Positions 46,501 through 54,748 are shown, counted from the first letter of the stretch. The stretch is 64,000 bases of DNA from Flavobacteriaceae bacterium (GCA_018646605.1 JABGUL010000027.1:62001-126000); one strand, 5' to 3'. The notes: a model not told the origin generated them from the letters alone. Translations and numbers: made by a program.

Positions 46501-46727
46501 GTGTTGTTAAAAGAATTTATACCGCTTCAGGATACATTAGATCTAGACCTGATGGGATAACCGAAACAGAGAAAGCACTTATGCAACATGCTTTAAATGA
46601 TTTAAAAATAGCATTGGAGCACACTAATTCTTTTTATGAAGAAAATTGGGATGAACTAAAAATGACAATTGAAGCAATTGAACTTTCAGAATTTAAAGAA
46701 ATTAAACGTTTTCAAATAAAAAATTAA
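43584..46727 (+). CDS. Large secreted sortilin-like beta-propeller protein (VPS10/BNR repeats)
   Basis: Secreted protein of 1047 residues with signal peptide ending SLSAQ (about residue 19). The body is a multi-blade propeller with some eleven Asp-box-like motifs, among them KSTSGGVTW, KSLDAGKTW, KTINGGVTW, VTIDGGKKW, KSTDGGDQW, KSTDKGLTW, ITQDGGKSW and YSINAGESW. The last 300 residues are helical and of unknown fold. No type IX sorting domain is seen at the C-terminus. Homologues are annotated as glycosyl hydrolases or sortilin-like, but no catalytic activity is established. Confidence 0.88.
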   Translation: MKKRYTLLLLLVVHSLSAQEINPKWMEGVAPRNIGPGGMSGRVTTIDVVNSDSDVMYVGTASGGVWKSTSGGVTWNPIFDNQVTASIGAIAIQQSNPDVLWVGTGEGNPRNSLNGGYGIYKSLDAGKTWIAMGLEKTRNIHRIIIDPTNSEVVYVAAIGSPWGEHPERGIFKTINGGVTWEKVLFANPKTGAADLVMDPKNPNKLVAALWEHKRDPWFFNSGGKGSGLYVTIDGGKKWIKKTSKDGLPEGELGRIGIAIAPNKPNVIYALIEAKKNALYKSTDGGDQWKKVNDKSDIGNRPFYYSDIFVDPQNENRVYSVFTYVNVSEDGGRNFKELMPAYNANNGVHPDHHAWWIHPQDGSFIIDGNDGGLNISRDAGTSWRFVGNIPVGQFYHVNVDNEYPYNVYGGMQDNGSWRGPAYVWKAQGIRNSYWQEIAFGDGFDVVPDRDDSRYGYAMSQQGNVSRYDWQTGNNYGVKPNHPDPNVFLRFNWNAAIGQDPFDNSTVYFGSQFVHKSTDKGLTWEVISPDLTTNDPEKQKQSESGGITLDATGAENHCTLLVIEPSPLQKDLLWTGSDDGRVHITQDGGKSWKELTKNLKQLPEGSWIAQIKASNKQAGTAFVVANDYRRFNFQPYVFKTTNYGKSWERIVDEKDVFGYTLSIVEDLETENLLFLGTDDGLYYSINAGESWTKFDAKVFPTVPTKDLVIHPREHDLVIGTFGRAIWILDDIRPFRELAKNPEISKKKLHLFSPPKAYLTEYQQPTGSRFGADAIYNAENKKYGSMLTYFYRKGEEKSKDSLTLSIYDGERLIRTLKQKAPKETGFHRTYWSLSEKGVERPSRNIRKSKREPGGVTVKPGNYRIVLGTASNTSETSLEVLTDPRLNVSKKTIEDRYRYSKVIEGYMGQTTLAVNQLKASKATLASYKKRINAKDKESNTSLIDKIDEASKAIDSILDSFLGKVDKRQGIVRNPENSVVKRIYTASGYIRSRPDGITETEKALMQHALNDLKIALEHTNSFYEENWDELKMTIEAIELSEFKEIKRFQIKN

Positions 46728-46739
46728 TACCAAAATAGG

Positions 46740-46799
46740 TTGCTTTTTTTTCTGGAATTATTAATACATTAGTTTTTTTAACCATAAACCAATTTTAAA
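46740..46799 (+). promoter_or_regulatory. Promoter-like elements and leader before the NTF2-like gene
   Basis: -7-like TACATTAG at 46765-46772 with a TTG 22 bases upstream; seven T, then the leader AACCATAAACCAATTT (46780-46795) running into AAA and the ATG at 46800. Confidence 0.55.
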
Positions 46800-47729
46800 A
46801 TGAAAAAACTAGTATTTACTTTATGCCTATTTGCGTCTTTTTTTATTAACGCACAAAAAAGTATAGGGGGTAAAATTTACGATAAACATCCTTCAATAGA
46901 TGTTGTCGATGCATTTACAAAAGCATTTGTAGCTGGTGATGAAGCAACCATGCGTTCTTTAATTACTGAAGATTTTAGATGGTGGCAAATGAATGTGATG
47001 AGTCCAAAGCCTAACCCGATTGAAAATCTAATTGGACGTTCTAAATATCTTAGTGAAAACGTAATTAATTTTGATGTAAAAAATCGAGGTCAGGCCTATT
47101 CTGACGCAATTGAATTTAAAGGTATTGATAGAGTTGATGTTTACACGTATCAAATTCTTACGGGAGTGGATAAGCAATCTGGCTTTATCTTGAAAATTCC
47201 TAGAAACTCTATCTTTTCGTTGACCAAGGATGGAACTAAAATCAGAGGACTCAGTATTAGTGATAGTCAGCTTAAGTGGAATAAGGCCTATGATGCTTAT
47301 ACCACAAAGAAAAATGGTACCATATATATTGATCATCCATTTATTTCAAAAGCACGTCTTTTGTATGCACACATACTTACAGGTGATTTAGAAGCGATGC
47401 GTTCTTTATATGCAGATAACGCCTCTATTTCTGATCCTATGAATTCTGAGTTGGATAGTTCTTTTGGTCCTGATGAAGAAATTGAAAACTTAAAAGAGTT
47501 TTATAAACAATATGAGGTTATTGATGTTACCGAAAGAGGTTACCCTGATTTATTAGAATACGAAGGAACGGATACAAAAACAATCATCTCTTGGTGGGAT
47601 TTGAATATTAAAAACAAGAAGTCTGGAAAAACCAAGAAACACTCAAATCACTCCCAAATTACGGTAAATAAAGAGGGTAAAATTATTAGAGAAGTGTATT
47701 ACTATAATGCAGCAAACCTACCCAAATAA
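46800..47729 (+). CDS. Secreted protein with two NTF2/SnoaL-like domains
   Basis: Protein of 309 residues with signal peptide MKKLVFTLCLFASFFINAQ. Two similar halves each have the NTF2-like start: AFTKAFVAGDEATMRSLITEDFRWW (about 37-61) and HILTGDLEAMRSLYADNASI (about 192-211), and each ends in strand-rich sequence with a YY or WW pair. Such domains bind small molecules or act as scaffolds; no catalytic residues can be named. It follows the sortilin-like gene but has its own promoter and leader. Confidence 0.78.
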   Translation: MKKLVFTLCLFASFFINAQKSIGGKIYDKHPSIDVVDAFTKAFVAGDEATMRSLITEDFRWWQMNVMSPKPNPIENLIGRSKYLSENVINFDVKNRGQAYSDAIEFKGIDRVDVYTYQILTGVDKQSGFILKIPRNSIFSLTKDGTKIRGLSISDSQLKWNKAYDAYTTKKNGTIYIDHPFISKARLLYAHILTGDLEAMRSLYADNASISDPMNSELDSSFGPDEEIENLKEFYKQYEVIDVTERGYPDLLEYEGTDTKTIISWWDLNIKNKKSGKTKKHSNHSQITVNKEGKIIREVYYYNAANLPK

Positions 47730-47744
47730 TATAAAATTCATTCA

Positions 47745-47776
47745 AAAGCCTCCTTCGTTTTTTCTATGGAGGCTTT
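47745..47776 (+). terminator. Probable terminator after the NTF2-like gene
   Basis: Nine-base stem AAAGCCTCC / GGAGGCTTT with a 14-base loop; the usual T-run after the stem is missing, so strength is uncertain. Confidence 0.5.
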
Positions 47777-47817
47777 GGAATGAAATATCTTTACCAATTT
47801 TAAAATAAATATAACTA

Positions 47818-48360
47818 ATGCGTTTTGGTATACTAAAATTAACACTATCGTTTCTTCTTTGTTTTATGATCAATCTATCTGCACAAACGAAAGAAGAATT
47901 AAAAACAGTAAAAAAGGTTTTGAAACAGGAGAAGAAGATGGAGAAAAGAAAAGCTCGGATAGAAAAAAAAATAGCTGAGCTTGAAAATCCTAATTGGTTA
48001 AAGTTTGATCTATTTGATCCCTCTAAAGGAATAATAGAATATGATCCCCGAAAAAAATATCGTTTGAGTGTTCTTGGAATGGTTTCGGTTCTTTGCTATT
48101 GGGTGCCAAAGGTAAAAAAGCTTCAAATTACCATTATTGATCCTTGTGATGAGGGAAACTTCCTCAATAATATATTATTGGTCATTCCTCCTGAAGACAT
48201 CAATGCTATTCGTTCTTTTCGAGTTGAAGATTTAGAGACTAGATATGAACTTGCAGACACTGAATCAGGTTCTATAATACCCCCCATCCTACGTAATGAG
48301 CTTTCGTCATATATCACTCAAAATTGCGGTTTATTTTCAAATATTGAAATACCTCGCTAG
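47818..48360 (+). CDS. Secreted protein of unknown function
   Basis: Protein of 180 residues with a signal peptide ending FMINLSAQ (about residue 22). A strongly charged segment (KTVKKVLKQEKKMEKRKARI, about 28-47) probably forms a short coiled coil, followed by a compact domain with two cysteines near CYWVPK and DPCDEGN and a third near NCGLF. No family recognised. A core ACCAATTTTAAA like that of the neighbouring leaders lies 13 bases before the ATG. Confidence 0.65.
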   Translation: MRFGILKLTLSFLLCFMINLSAQTKEELKTVKKVLKQEKKMEKRKARIEKKIAELENPNWLKFDLFDPSKGIIEYDPRKKYRLSVLGMVSVLCYWVPKVKKLQITIIDPCDEGNFLNNILLVIPPEDINAIRSFRVEDLETRYELADTESGSIIPPILRNELSSYITQNCGLFSNIEIPR

Positions 48361-48382
48361 TGCTCTTAAAAGATATTATTAA

Positions 48383-48419
48383 TATATTTATAAATTAATA
48401 ATCATAAATCAATTTAAAA
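48383..48419 (+). promoter_or_regulatory. -7-like element and leader before the secreted 228-residue protein
   Basis: TATATTTA at 48383-48390 (one base off TAnnTTTG), ten bases, then ATCATAAATCAATTTAAAA directly before the ATG at 48420, the same layout as at 46800 and 42922. Confidence 0.5.
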
Positions 48420-49106
48420 ATGAAAAAAATTAATTTTTTATTTGTAATCCTCTTTTGTGGGGTTTCTTTTGCACAAACTCTTGAATATACTGCTATTGAG
48501 TTGACTACAATGAATGGAGTTTCCTTTAATACAGTTTCAAATCTTGTTGATACGTATATGAAAGATGCTAAATTCAATGAAAATAGTGGCTATGTACTTC
48601 AACGTGTTTGGCAAGGGAGTGAAAGTAATATTAGACTTCTTTGGTATAGTCCATTAGGAATGAGTAATCGTTCTGATGGAGGAATGACCGCTGCAGAAAA
48701 CACAGCTTTTTGGAGGTCAATGAATGACTATGCTGATGGTAATAGAGCTTATTCTGGCCGTGTTTTAAGTTGGAAGCAAGGAGCAGAAAACCAAAATAAC
48801 ATGCATAATTTTAGTGTAATTGTTTCTGACCCAGTGAATTTTAAAGCGGCTCATGATAAGATTGTAGCTAAGCTATCTAATTCAGCATTTAAAGATAGGA
48901 CGATCGGTTTAGGAACTTATGATATTGGAAGACCAGATGGAGCAACCCATTGGGTTTCTTTATCAGGTACAAGTAATTCAGATATAATTTCTTTGTATGA
49001 TATTCTTCAGAACAAGTATTCAAAGGAAATGTCAGAATTATTTAATACTAGAGGTGAGGTTATTGACGTAACAGATTTTAGAACTACAGATTTGAAACGA
49101 TACTAA
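48420..49106 (+). CDS. Secreted protein of unknown function, possibly dimeric alpha/beta-barrel type
   Basis: Protein of 228 residues with signal peptide MKKINFLFVILFCGVSFAQ. It reads as repeated beta-alpha-beta units (YVLQRVWQGSESNIRLLWYS, FSVIVSDPVNFKAAHDKIVA, THWVSLSGTSNSDIISLYDI), which could form a ferredoxin-like alpha/beta barrel. No catalytic motif seen. It closes the group of three small secreted proteins and is followed by a good terminator. Confidence 0.65.
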   Translation: MKKINFLFVILFCGVSFAQTLEYTAIELTTMNGVSFNTVSNLVDTYMKDAKFNENSGYVLQRVWQGSESNIRLLWYSPLGMSNRSDGGMTAAENTAFWRSMNDYADGNRAYSGRVLSWKQGAENQNNMHNFSVIVSDPVNFKAAHDKIVAKLSNSAFKDRTIGLGTYDIGRPDGATHWVSLSGTSNSDIISLYDILQNKYSKEMSELFNTRGEVIDVTDFRTTDLKRY

Positions 49107-49131
49107 TTTTATATTTAGTTTTCTAATTTAC

Positions 49132-49157
49132 AAAAATCTCCTTTGGGAGATTTTTTT
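49132..49157 (+). terminator. Terminator after the 228-residue secreted protein
   Basis: Perfect stem AAAAATCTCC / GGAGATTTTT with a four-base loop and two more T. Confidence 0.85.
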
Positions 49158-49183
49158 ATTAATTCAAGAACTAAAATAATTTT

Positions 49184-49216
49184 AAAAAAAAATCCGTCAG
49201 GATAAATCTAGACGGA
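49184..49216 (-). terminator. Terminator for the DUF4249/TonB receptor unit
   Basis: On the minus strand TCCGTC pairs with GACGGA across a 12-base loop and is followed by a long T-run. It lies 137 bases beyond the DUF4249 stop. Confidence 0.65.
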
Positions 49217-49222
49217 AATAAC

Positions 49223-49238
49223 AAATTGGTTTATGGTT
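49223..49238 (-). promoter_or_regulatory. Isolated copy of the leader element
   Basis: AACCATAAACCAATTT, identical to the copy at 46780, but followed only by a terminator hairpin and no start codon. It sits in the 3' untranslated region of the DUF4249 gene and may mark a lost gene. Confidence 0.45.
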
Positions 49239-49352
49239 ACTTGTTAAAAGCAATTAAAGATAGTAAAAAATATATATTAACTGTATTAATACATTGATAT
49301 TTTATAAAAATAATATATAAACAAATGAATATGAGCCATTTAGTTTAATGAC

Positions 49353-50168
49353 TTATTCAACCTTAAATAAAATTTCTGACACTTCTGATACTCTAAAATA
49401 ACCTAGAGGATAATTTTCAGAGTTAGTAAGGTTTGTCATATTTCCATTCAAATTGGCGGGAGTTGTCTGGAAGGGTCCACCTTGCTGGGTGTTTTGGTTA
49501 ATTAACAAGTTCCAGTAATTGAATGCTCTTCGTGAGAGACCATATTGTCTAAAACGAATAGAATCATTTTCTTCAAATTCACTACCAAATAGAATTCCAT
49601 AATAAATATTACCATCGTTGAAATCATCACGATACACATTGTATTCGTTACCCTCTAAACGATCACTAGCGTATTCAAAATAGCTGTAGTTTTTTTCATT
49701 TGGGGGATCAAAAGAGAAGGCTTCAAACTGTAGACGATCTTCCCCAAAAAAATAGATAGGCGAACTGATTATACTATCTATAGAAGCAACAGCTATTAAG
49801 GATTCAGATCCTGAGTAGTTTTGTCCTTTATAGTTAATGTTTAAACTAAATTCTTCATTTATTTGGTATGGAATGGATTTATTTGGCAGATATTTTCCGC
49901 TAATTTCTTTTTCATAAAATGGATAGATTGTGCCGTATTTATCAGCTATATAAACTTCTGCTCCATTGGCAGGAATTTTTTCATCAGAAAAATAGGATGT
50001 AGTCAGGGATAATAATATCTCTTGTTCCGGCTGTTTTGTTTCTTTAATCCAATTTATTGAAGCTTCAATTACCAACTTTTGTGTTGCGTCATTTGTTTCC
50101 ACATCAATAGGGTCTTCACATTGAATAATTAAAAAAAGGCCAATCAGAAAACAAACACTTCTTTTCAT
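49353..50168 (-). CDS. DUF4249 lipoprotein
   Basis: Predicted lipoprotein of 271 residues with lipobox LIIQC (Cys17), followed by EDPIDVETNDATQKLVIEAS, the DUF4249 start. The body is a beta-rich domain (ILLSLTTSYFSDEKIPANGA, GAEVYIADKYG, YSGSESL). DUF4249 lipoproteins are regularly encoded directly after a TonB-dependent receptor, as here (three bases apart), and probably form its surface lid or ligand partner, as SusD does for SusC. Confidence 0.88.
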   Translation of the reverse strand: MKRSVCFLIGLFLIIQCEDPIDVETNDATQKLVIEASINWIKETKQPEQEILLSLTTSYFSDEKIPANGAEVYIADKYGTIYPFYEKEISGKYLPNKSIPYQINEEFSLNINYKGQNYSGSESLIAVASIDSIISSPIYFFGEDRLQFEAFSFDPPNEKNYSYFEYASDRLEGNEYNVYRDDFNDGNIYYGILFGSEFEENDSIRFRQYGLSRRAFNYWNLLINQNTQQGGPFQTTPANLNGNMTNLTNSENYPLGYFRVSEVSEILFKVE

Positions 50169-50171
50169 AAA

Positions 50172-52562
50172 TCAAAATTTAAAATTATAAGTTACTGAAG
50201 GAATGATTCCAAAAATTGACAAGCGTATTGCTTCATTCAATCCTGTATCATTATTGTTTTGAAAGCGTATAGAGGCAGCATTTTGTCTGTTGTAAAGATT
50301 ATATATTCCAAAGACCCATTGCCCGTTATAGGGTCTATTTTCTTTTTGAGGTGAGTACACTGCAGAAATATCAAAACGATGATAGGCTGGAAGTCTACTA
50401 CTGTTTCTGGGCTCAAAATTAGGAATTGAGAATTCTGAAAATTGATATTGGGCACTTGGATAGGTGGTTGGCTGGCCTGTTTGGTAGATGAAATTTGCAT
50501 TTAAATCCCACTTTTTATTTAAAGTATAGTTGGCTGTTAGTGAAATATCGTGTGTTTTATCATATGGCGTTACATACCAATTCCCATTATTTATTCCGGT
50601 CTCTTGAGCTGTTCTCCCCGGAGTTTTTTGTTCAGATCTTGAAAGTGTGTAGGCTAACCAACCTGTAAGTCTCCCTTCGTTTTTACGAAATAATACTTCA
50701 AGTCCTTTCGCTTTGGAAACACCACTAAGAAGTACTTGCTCAATTGCATTATTGGCGATGAGCTCAGCACCATCGATATAGTCCAAACGATTTTGAATTG
50801 ATTTGTAAAAGCCTTCTACTTCCAGATTGTAACGATTGTTATTAAAGGTTTTGAATACCCCCAATGCAACTTGATCCAAAAGCTGAGGATCTATAAATTT
50901 TCCACTTGGTGCCCAAACGTCTATAGGAGTGGGGGAGTTGGTATTTGAAATTAGATGGAGATACTGTGCCATCCTATTGTAGCTTACTTTTATGGAGCGG
51001 TCTGCTGCTATTTGATAAGCCAATGCTAGCCTGGGCTCGAGATTATAAAAGGATTTGAGAATCTCTTTTCTTGAATAATTATCTGTAACTATAGGAATTG
51101 CGGCTTCGTATATTTTGAGTTCTTCATTAAATAAAAGAGGATTATCATTTGCATAGCTGTTGAGTTTTTGTCCCAACCTTAAAAAACTACTAAACCGAGT
51201 ACCTACTTGAAGGTTTAACTTTTCATTTAATTGTAAACTTACACTACCATATAAAGAATTTTCAAATGCAAATTTGTCTGTAAGTTTGTTAGTTTGAATT
51301 CCAGACTCTTCCTTTGTGGGTCTGATGAGCCCGGGGTCAAACTTATAATAAATACTATTTAGACCATACTCAAGTTTAATCTTTTCATTTAGATAGTGCT
51401 TAAAATCATATTTGAGATTAAAATTTCTTATTCCTAAATTCCAATCGAAATCAGCTAGACCAAAATCCAGGGTATAGTCATAATTAGAATAAATTAATGA
51501 CAAGTTTGAAAATAACTTATTAGAAAAAAGGTGATTCCATCTAAAGTTTGCAACAGAATTTCCAAAACCTACATTAAATAAATTAGAAATATCAAAAATA
51601 TCTCTCCCAAAATATCCCGAGAGGTAAATGTTGTTGTTTTGGTTTAATTTGTAGCTCAGTTTTGTATTTAAATCATAAAAATAAGCCTTATTGTCCCCCA
51701 CACTCTCTACTAGGGGTAAAAATAAATGTGCGTAACTGCTTCTACCTCCTATCAAAAAGGAACCTTTTTCTTTTTTAATGGGGCCTTCAAGTAATAATCT
51801 ACTTGAAATTAATCCAATGCCGCCCTGTGCACTAAAATCATTGCTATTTCCATCTTTTTGATAGATGTTAAGAACAGAGGAAACACGACCTCCATAGTTT
51901 GAAGGAATTCCTCCTTTGTAAAGACGTATATCTTTAATTGCATCAGGATTAAAAACAGAAAAGAAGCCAAATAAATGAGAAGAATTAAAAATGATGGCTT
52001 CATCCAGAAGAATAAGATTTTGATCCGCAGCTCCACCACGAACATTAAAGCCTGAAGCTCCTTCTCCTGCACTGGTAACTCCAGGCAAAAGGGTGATAGA
52101 TTTAATGATATCTACTTCACCAAGAGCAGCTGGAATATTTTTTATTGTTTGAATTGCCAAATTATTGACACTCATTTGGGGGCTTTTTAAATTTAATAAT
52201 TCAATGTTTTCCTCAACAATGACTTCATCTAAAAGCTCAGCTTCAGGGGTGAGCTTGAAATTTTTAGAGAGGGTTTCTTTAAACTCAATTTGCTCATTTC
52301 GTGATTCATAACCTAAGTAACTAATCTTTAGTTCATAAGTTCCTTTGGGTACAGAGATGGAATAAAAGCCATATTCATTGGTTGTTGCTCCATATTGAAT
52401 TTCTGGAAGAACAACATTGACACCAATTAAAGTTTCATTGCTTTCTTGATCAATAATGTAGCCACTAAGGGTAACCCTCTCTTGCCCGAAAACAAATAGA
52501 TTTGTGTTTATAAGCAGTAGTAGTAATAAATAAATCGAATTTGAAATTTTCCCCCCCTCCAT
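50172..52562 (-). CDS. TonB-dependent outer-membrane receptor with carboxypeptidase-like domain
   Basis: Outer-membrane transporter of 796 residues. After the signal peptide comes a CarboxypepD-regulatory-like beta domain (ERVTLSGYIIDQESNETLIG, about 28-110), the plug (NIPAALGEVDIIKSITLLPG with GFNVRGGAADQNLILLDEA, about 140-195) and the beta barrel ending in SVTYNFKF with terminal Phe. The frame is open 29 codons upstream from a GTG, but the -7 at 52575-52582 favours ATG at 52562. The ligand is unknown. A run of seven G follows the start codon. Confidence 0.92.
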   Translation of the reverse strand: MEGGKISNSIYLLLLLLINTNLFVFGQERVTLSGYIIDQESNETLIGVNVVLPEIQYGATTNEYGFYSISVPKGTYELKISYLGYESRNEQIEFKETLSKNFKLTPEAELLDEVIVEENIELLNLKSPQMSVNNLAIQTIKNIPAALGEVDIIKSITLLPGVTSAGEGASGFNVRGGAADQNLILLDEAIIFNSSHLFGFFSVFNPDAIKDIRLYKGGIPSNYGGRVSSVLNIYQKDGNSNDFSAQGGIGLISSRLLLEGPIKKEKGSFLIGGRSSYAHLFLPLVESVGDNKAYFYDLNTKLSYKLNQNNNIYLSGYFGRDIFDISNLFNVGFGNSVANFRWNHLFSNKLFSNLSLIYSNYDYTLDFGLADFDWNLGIRNFNLKYDFKHYLNEKIKLEYGLNSIYYKFDPGLIRPTKEESGIQTNKLTDKFAFENSLYGSVSLQLNEKLNLQVGTRFSSFLRLGQKLNSYANDNPLLFNEELKIYEAAIPIVTDNYSRKEILKSFYNLEPRLALAYQIAADRSIKVSYNRMAQYLHLISNTNSPTPIDVWAPSGKFIDPQLLDQVALGVFKTFNNNRYNLEVEGFYKSIQNRLDYIDGAELIANNAIEQVLLSGVSKAKGLEVLFRKNEGRLTGWLAYTLSRSEQKTPGRTAQETGINNGNWYVTPYDKTHDISLTANYTLNKKWDLNANFIYQTGQPTTYPSAQYQFSEFSIPNFEPRNSSRLPAYHRFDISAVYSPQKENRPYNGQWVFGIYNLYNRQNAASIRFQNNNDTGLNEAIRLSIFGIIPSVTYNFKF

Positions 52563-52574
52563 ATTTATAAACGC

Positions 52575-52582
52575 CAAATTTA
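52575..52582 (-). promoter_or_regulatory. -7 element of the TonB receptor gene
   Basis: TAAATTTG matches TAnnTTTG, 12 bases before the chosen ATG; it excludes the upstream GTG as a start. Confidence 0.5.
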
Positions 52583-52664
52583 CTTTAAGAATCTTAGATG
52601 AGGGCTTTAATCCCAAGGTAATTAATGAATAAAATAAATTATTTTTCACATTTTATTTATGGGC

Positions 52665-52727
52665 TTTGAAATAGACAAATAATGCATTACATTAGAAGTA
52701 AAATAATCATAAACCAGTTTTTAAAAA
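52665..52727 (+). promoter_or_regulatory. HxlR-gene promoter and leader element
   Basis: -33 TTTG (52665-52668), 19-base spacer, -7-like TACATTAG (52688-52695, same octamer as at 46765), ten bases, then AATCATAAACCAGTTTTTAA. Here the leader is followed by about 35 bases before the ATG. Confidence 0.55.
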
Positions 52728-52762
52728 CTTTTTTTGTAACAATTTTTCTTATTTAAATTAAT

Positions 52763-53227
52763 ATGATAAATATTGAAAATAATCGTTCCGGTTGTCCTGT
52801 TAGCACATCCCTAGAGATAATAGGTGATTCATGGACTTTACTAATTATTAGAGATTTGTTTCTTGAACGAAATACATTTAAGAATTTCATAAATTCTCCA
52901 GAAAAAATATCTTCTAATGTTTTAACTGACCGTTTAAAGAAGCTAATTAAAAATGATATTATCAGTTATTTTATAGATCCTCGGGACAAAAAAATAAAAA
53001 AGTATTATCTCACTGATGCTGGAATAGCTTTGTTTCCAATGATTTATAATTTATCCATGTGGAGTAAAATTCATTTAAAAATGAGGTTTAATGGGGTCGC
53101 AACGGAGTGGTATGAGGAAAATCAAAATAAAAATTCTGATGATGTAATAGCTGATTCCATAAATGGCTATAAATTATTTCGATCTGAGCTGTTAAGTCAA
53201 GCTCAAAACCATAAAATGGCTATTTAA
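52763..53227 (+). CDS. HxlR-family winged-helix regulator
   Basis: Transcription regulator of 154 residues. The N-terminal NRSGCPVSTSLEIIGDSWTLL contains the conserved Cys11 that in some HxlR members senses oxidants or aldehydes; ISSNVLTDRLKKL is the recognition helix and the wing follows (DPRDKKIKKYYLTDAG). The C-terminal 45 residues extend beyond the minimal domain. It is divergent from the TonB receptor and may control it; no operator could be identified. Confidence 0.9.
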   Translation: MINIENNRSGCPVSTSLEIIGDSWTLLIIRDLFLERNTFKNFINSPEKISSNVLTDRLKKLIKNDIISYFIDPRDKKIKKYYLTDAGIALFPMIYNLSMWSKIHLKMRFNGVATEWYEENQNKNSDDVIADSINGYKLFRSELLSQAQNHKMAI

Positions 53228-53235
53228 GTATCAAA

Positions 53236-54681
53236 TCAATTAGCTTGAAGAGAATCTAAATAGAATCGGTTCATATAATTACCACCCTTTATTACAGCTT
53301 TTATTGTACGTGTATTTTCGATTGATTCCAGTGGATTTTTATCGAGTAATATAAGATCGGCTTCATAGCCAGCTTTAATTCTTCCCAAGGTTTTCTCTAG
53401 ACCAAAATATTTTGCAGGGTTTAGGGTTGCCGTTTTTAATGTTTCTAAATTTGAAAATCCTGAATTGTTAAGTTGAATAAGTTCTTCGTGCAGACTCAAG
53501 CCTGGAATGAGATATCCAATAGGTGTATCGGTACCAGCCATAAAGGGAATATTTTTCTTATGCATCTTGTTTACCATTTCACTAGACCATTGGGTGTATT
53601 TTAATATATCTTGGTCAATTTCTGTAGAGGTAGAGTTGATTTCTTTAAGCCATTTAGATCTGATACTATCTGGAATCATTGAAAAGTGAGACTGAAAGGT
53701 CTTTTCTTTATATTTTTTATTTGCGAAAGTTTGATATAATTCAAGGGTGGGTATCTGCCACGTATCATTTTCAGCTAGTACATTTAGCACTGCTTCTTGT
53801 TTTGATGCGTCAATAGTTGAAACTGCTTTTATCCTCTGACTCAGATGTAATGAACTACGGAGTTTTGAGCCACTTAAGTTGCCCTTATTTTCAAGTGCTA
53901 AAAGTCTATCAGACAAGTAAGAATCAAAATTCTCCGACATTGATAATTCTATATTTCTTAGATGTTCCATGCTGTTTAATCCAAGATTAGAAGCAGTTAT
54001 TACATCCATACTCAGTGGAACATGACCGGTCAGCTTCAAGTTATTTTCTTTCGCCATTTTTGATAAAAGCTTAAATTGATTTGGACTAAGCATTTCATAT
54101 GCTTTTAAAAAATCTACTTTTTTATCGATTAGCTCCTGAACCTGTATTTGTAAATCTGATAGTGTTATGTTTTGGATTGAAAGTAAAGGGTAAGATGAAC
54201 TACTTCCATTATAAACATTGAATTTTCCGTCAATCAAGGGTCCAGCAATTTTTACTCTTGGCGAAGTTTTGGGGTTTTGAAGAGAGTGTTCTTTGAAGGG
54301 AAGAACAAAATCTATTGGACCTCCAGTATCCCTTACACTTGTCACTCCATGGGATAAAAATAAGTCATTCATTTTTTTGGCAAGCGAAGTTTCGAATGCA
54401 TAATGGATATGTGCATCCCACAATCCTGGAATAAGATATTTATTTGTACCGTCATAAATTGTATTTTTAGGGGATAGCTTAACATTATCTGCCTTGAATA
54501 ATTGATCGATTTTAGATTCTTTAATCACCACAGTCATGTTATTTTGGATTCCCTCCAAAGGATCTATAATATTTACATTTTCAATAACATAGGCGTTTTT
54601 AAAATGCAATTCATTATTTAGGCAGGATTGAAGTATGGCTATTGTAAAGAATAAAAAGGATAATAAAACAGTATTTTTCAT
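53236..54681 (-). CDS. Amidohydrolase-family lipoprotein (imidazolonepropionase-like)
   Basis: Predicted exported hydrolase of 481 residues. The signal peptide ends in lipobox ILQSC (Cys20). Metal ligands are His91 and His93 (WDAHIHYAF), Lys193 (VDFLKAYEML, possibly carboxylated), His220 (KLTGHVPLS), His240 (NSMEHLRN) and an Asp near the C-terminus (FMAGTDTPIG). YLIPGLWDAH and GRIKAGYEADLILLDKNP are typical. Related proteins are dipeptidases or cyclic-imide hydrolases; the substrate is unknown. Confidence 0.88.
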   Translation of the reverse strand: MKNTVLLSFLFFTIAILQSCLNNELHFKNAYVIENVNIIDPLEGIQNNMTVVIKESKIDQLFKADNVKLSPKNTIYDGTNKYLIPGLWDAHIHYAFETSLAKKMNDLFLSHGVTSVRDTGGPIDFVLPFKEHSLQNPKTSPRVKIAGPLIDGKFNVYNGSSSSYPLLSIQNITLSDLQIQVQELIDKKVDFLKAYEMLSPNQFKLLSKMAKENNLKLTGHVPLSMDVITASNLGLNSMEHLRNIELSMSENFDSYLSDRLLALENKGNLSGSKLRSSLHLSQRIKAVSTIDASKQEAVLNVLAENDTWQIPTLELYQTFANKKYKEKTFQSHFSMIPDSIRSKWLKEINSTSTEIDQDILKYTQWSSEMVNKMHKKNIPFMAGTDTPIGYLIPGLSLHEELIQLNNSGFSNLETLKTATLNPAKYFGLEKTLGRIKAGYEADLILLDKNPLESIENTRTIKAVIKGGNYMNRFYLDSLQAN

Positions 54682-54748
54682 TTATGAATGTTTAAAATGT
54701 CTTTGGGAAGATTGTTTAAAACTGATGTTTAGCTTTTATCTTAAAAAA

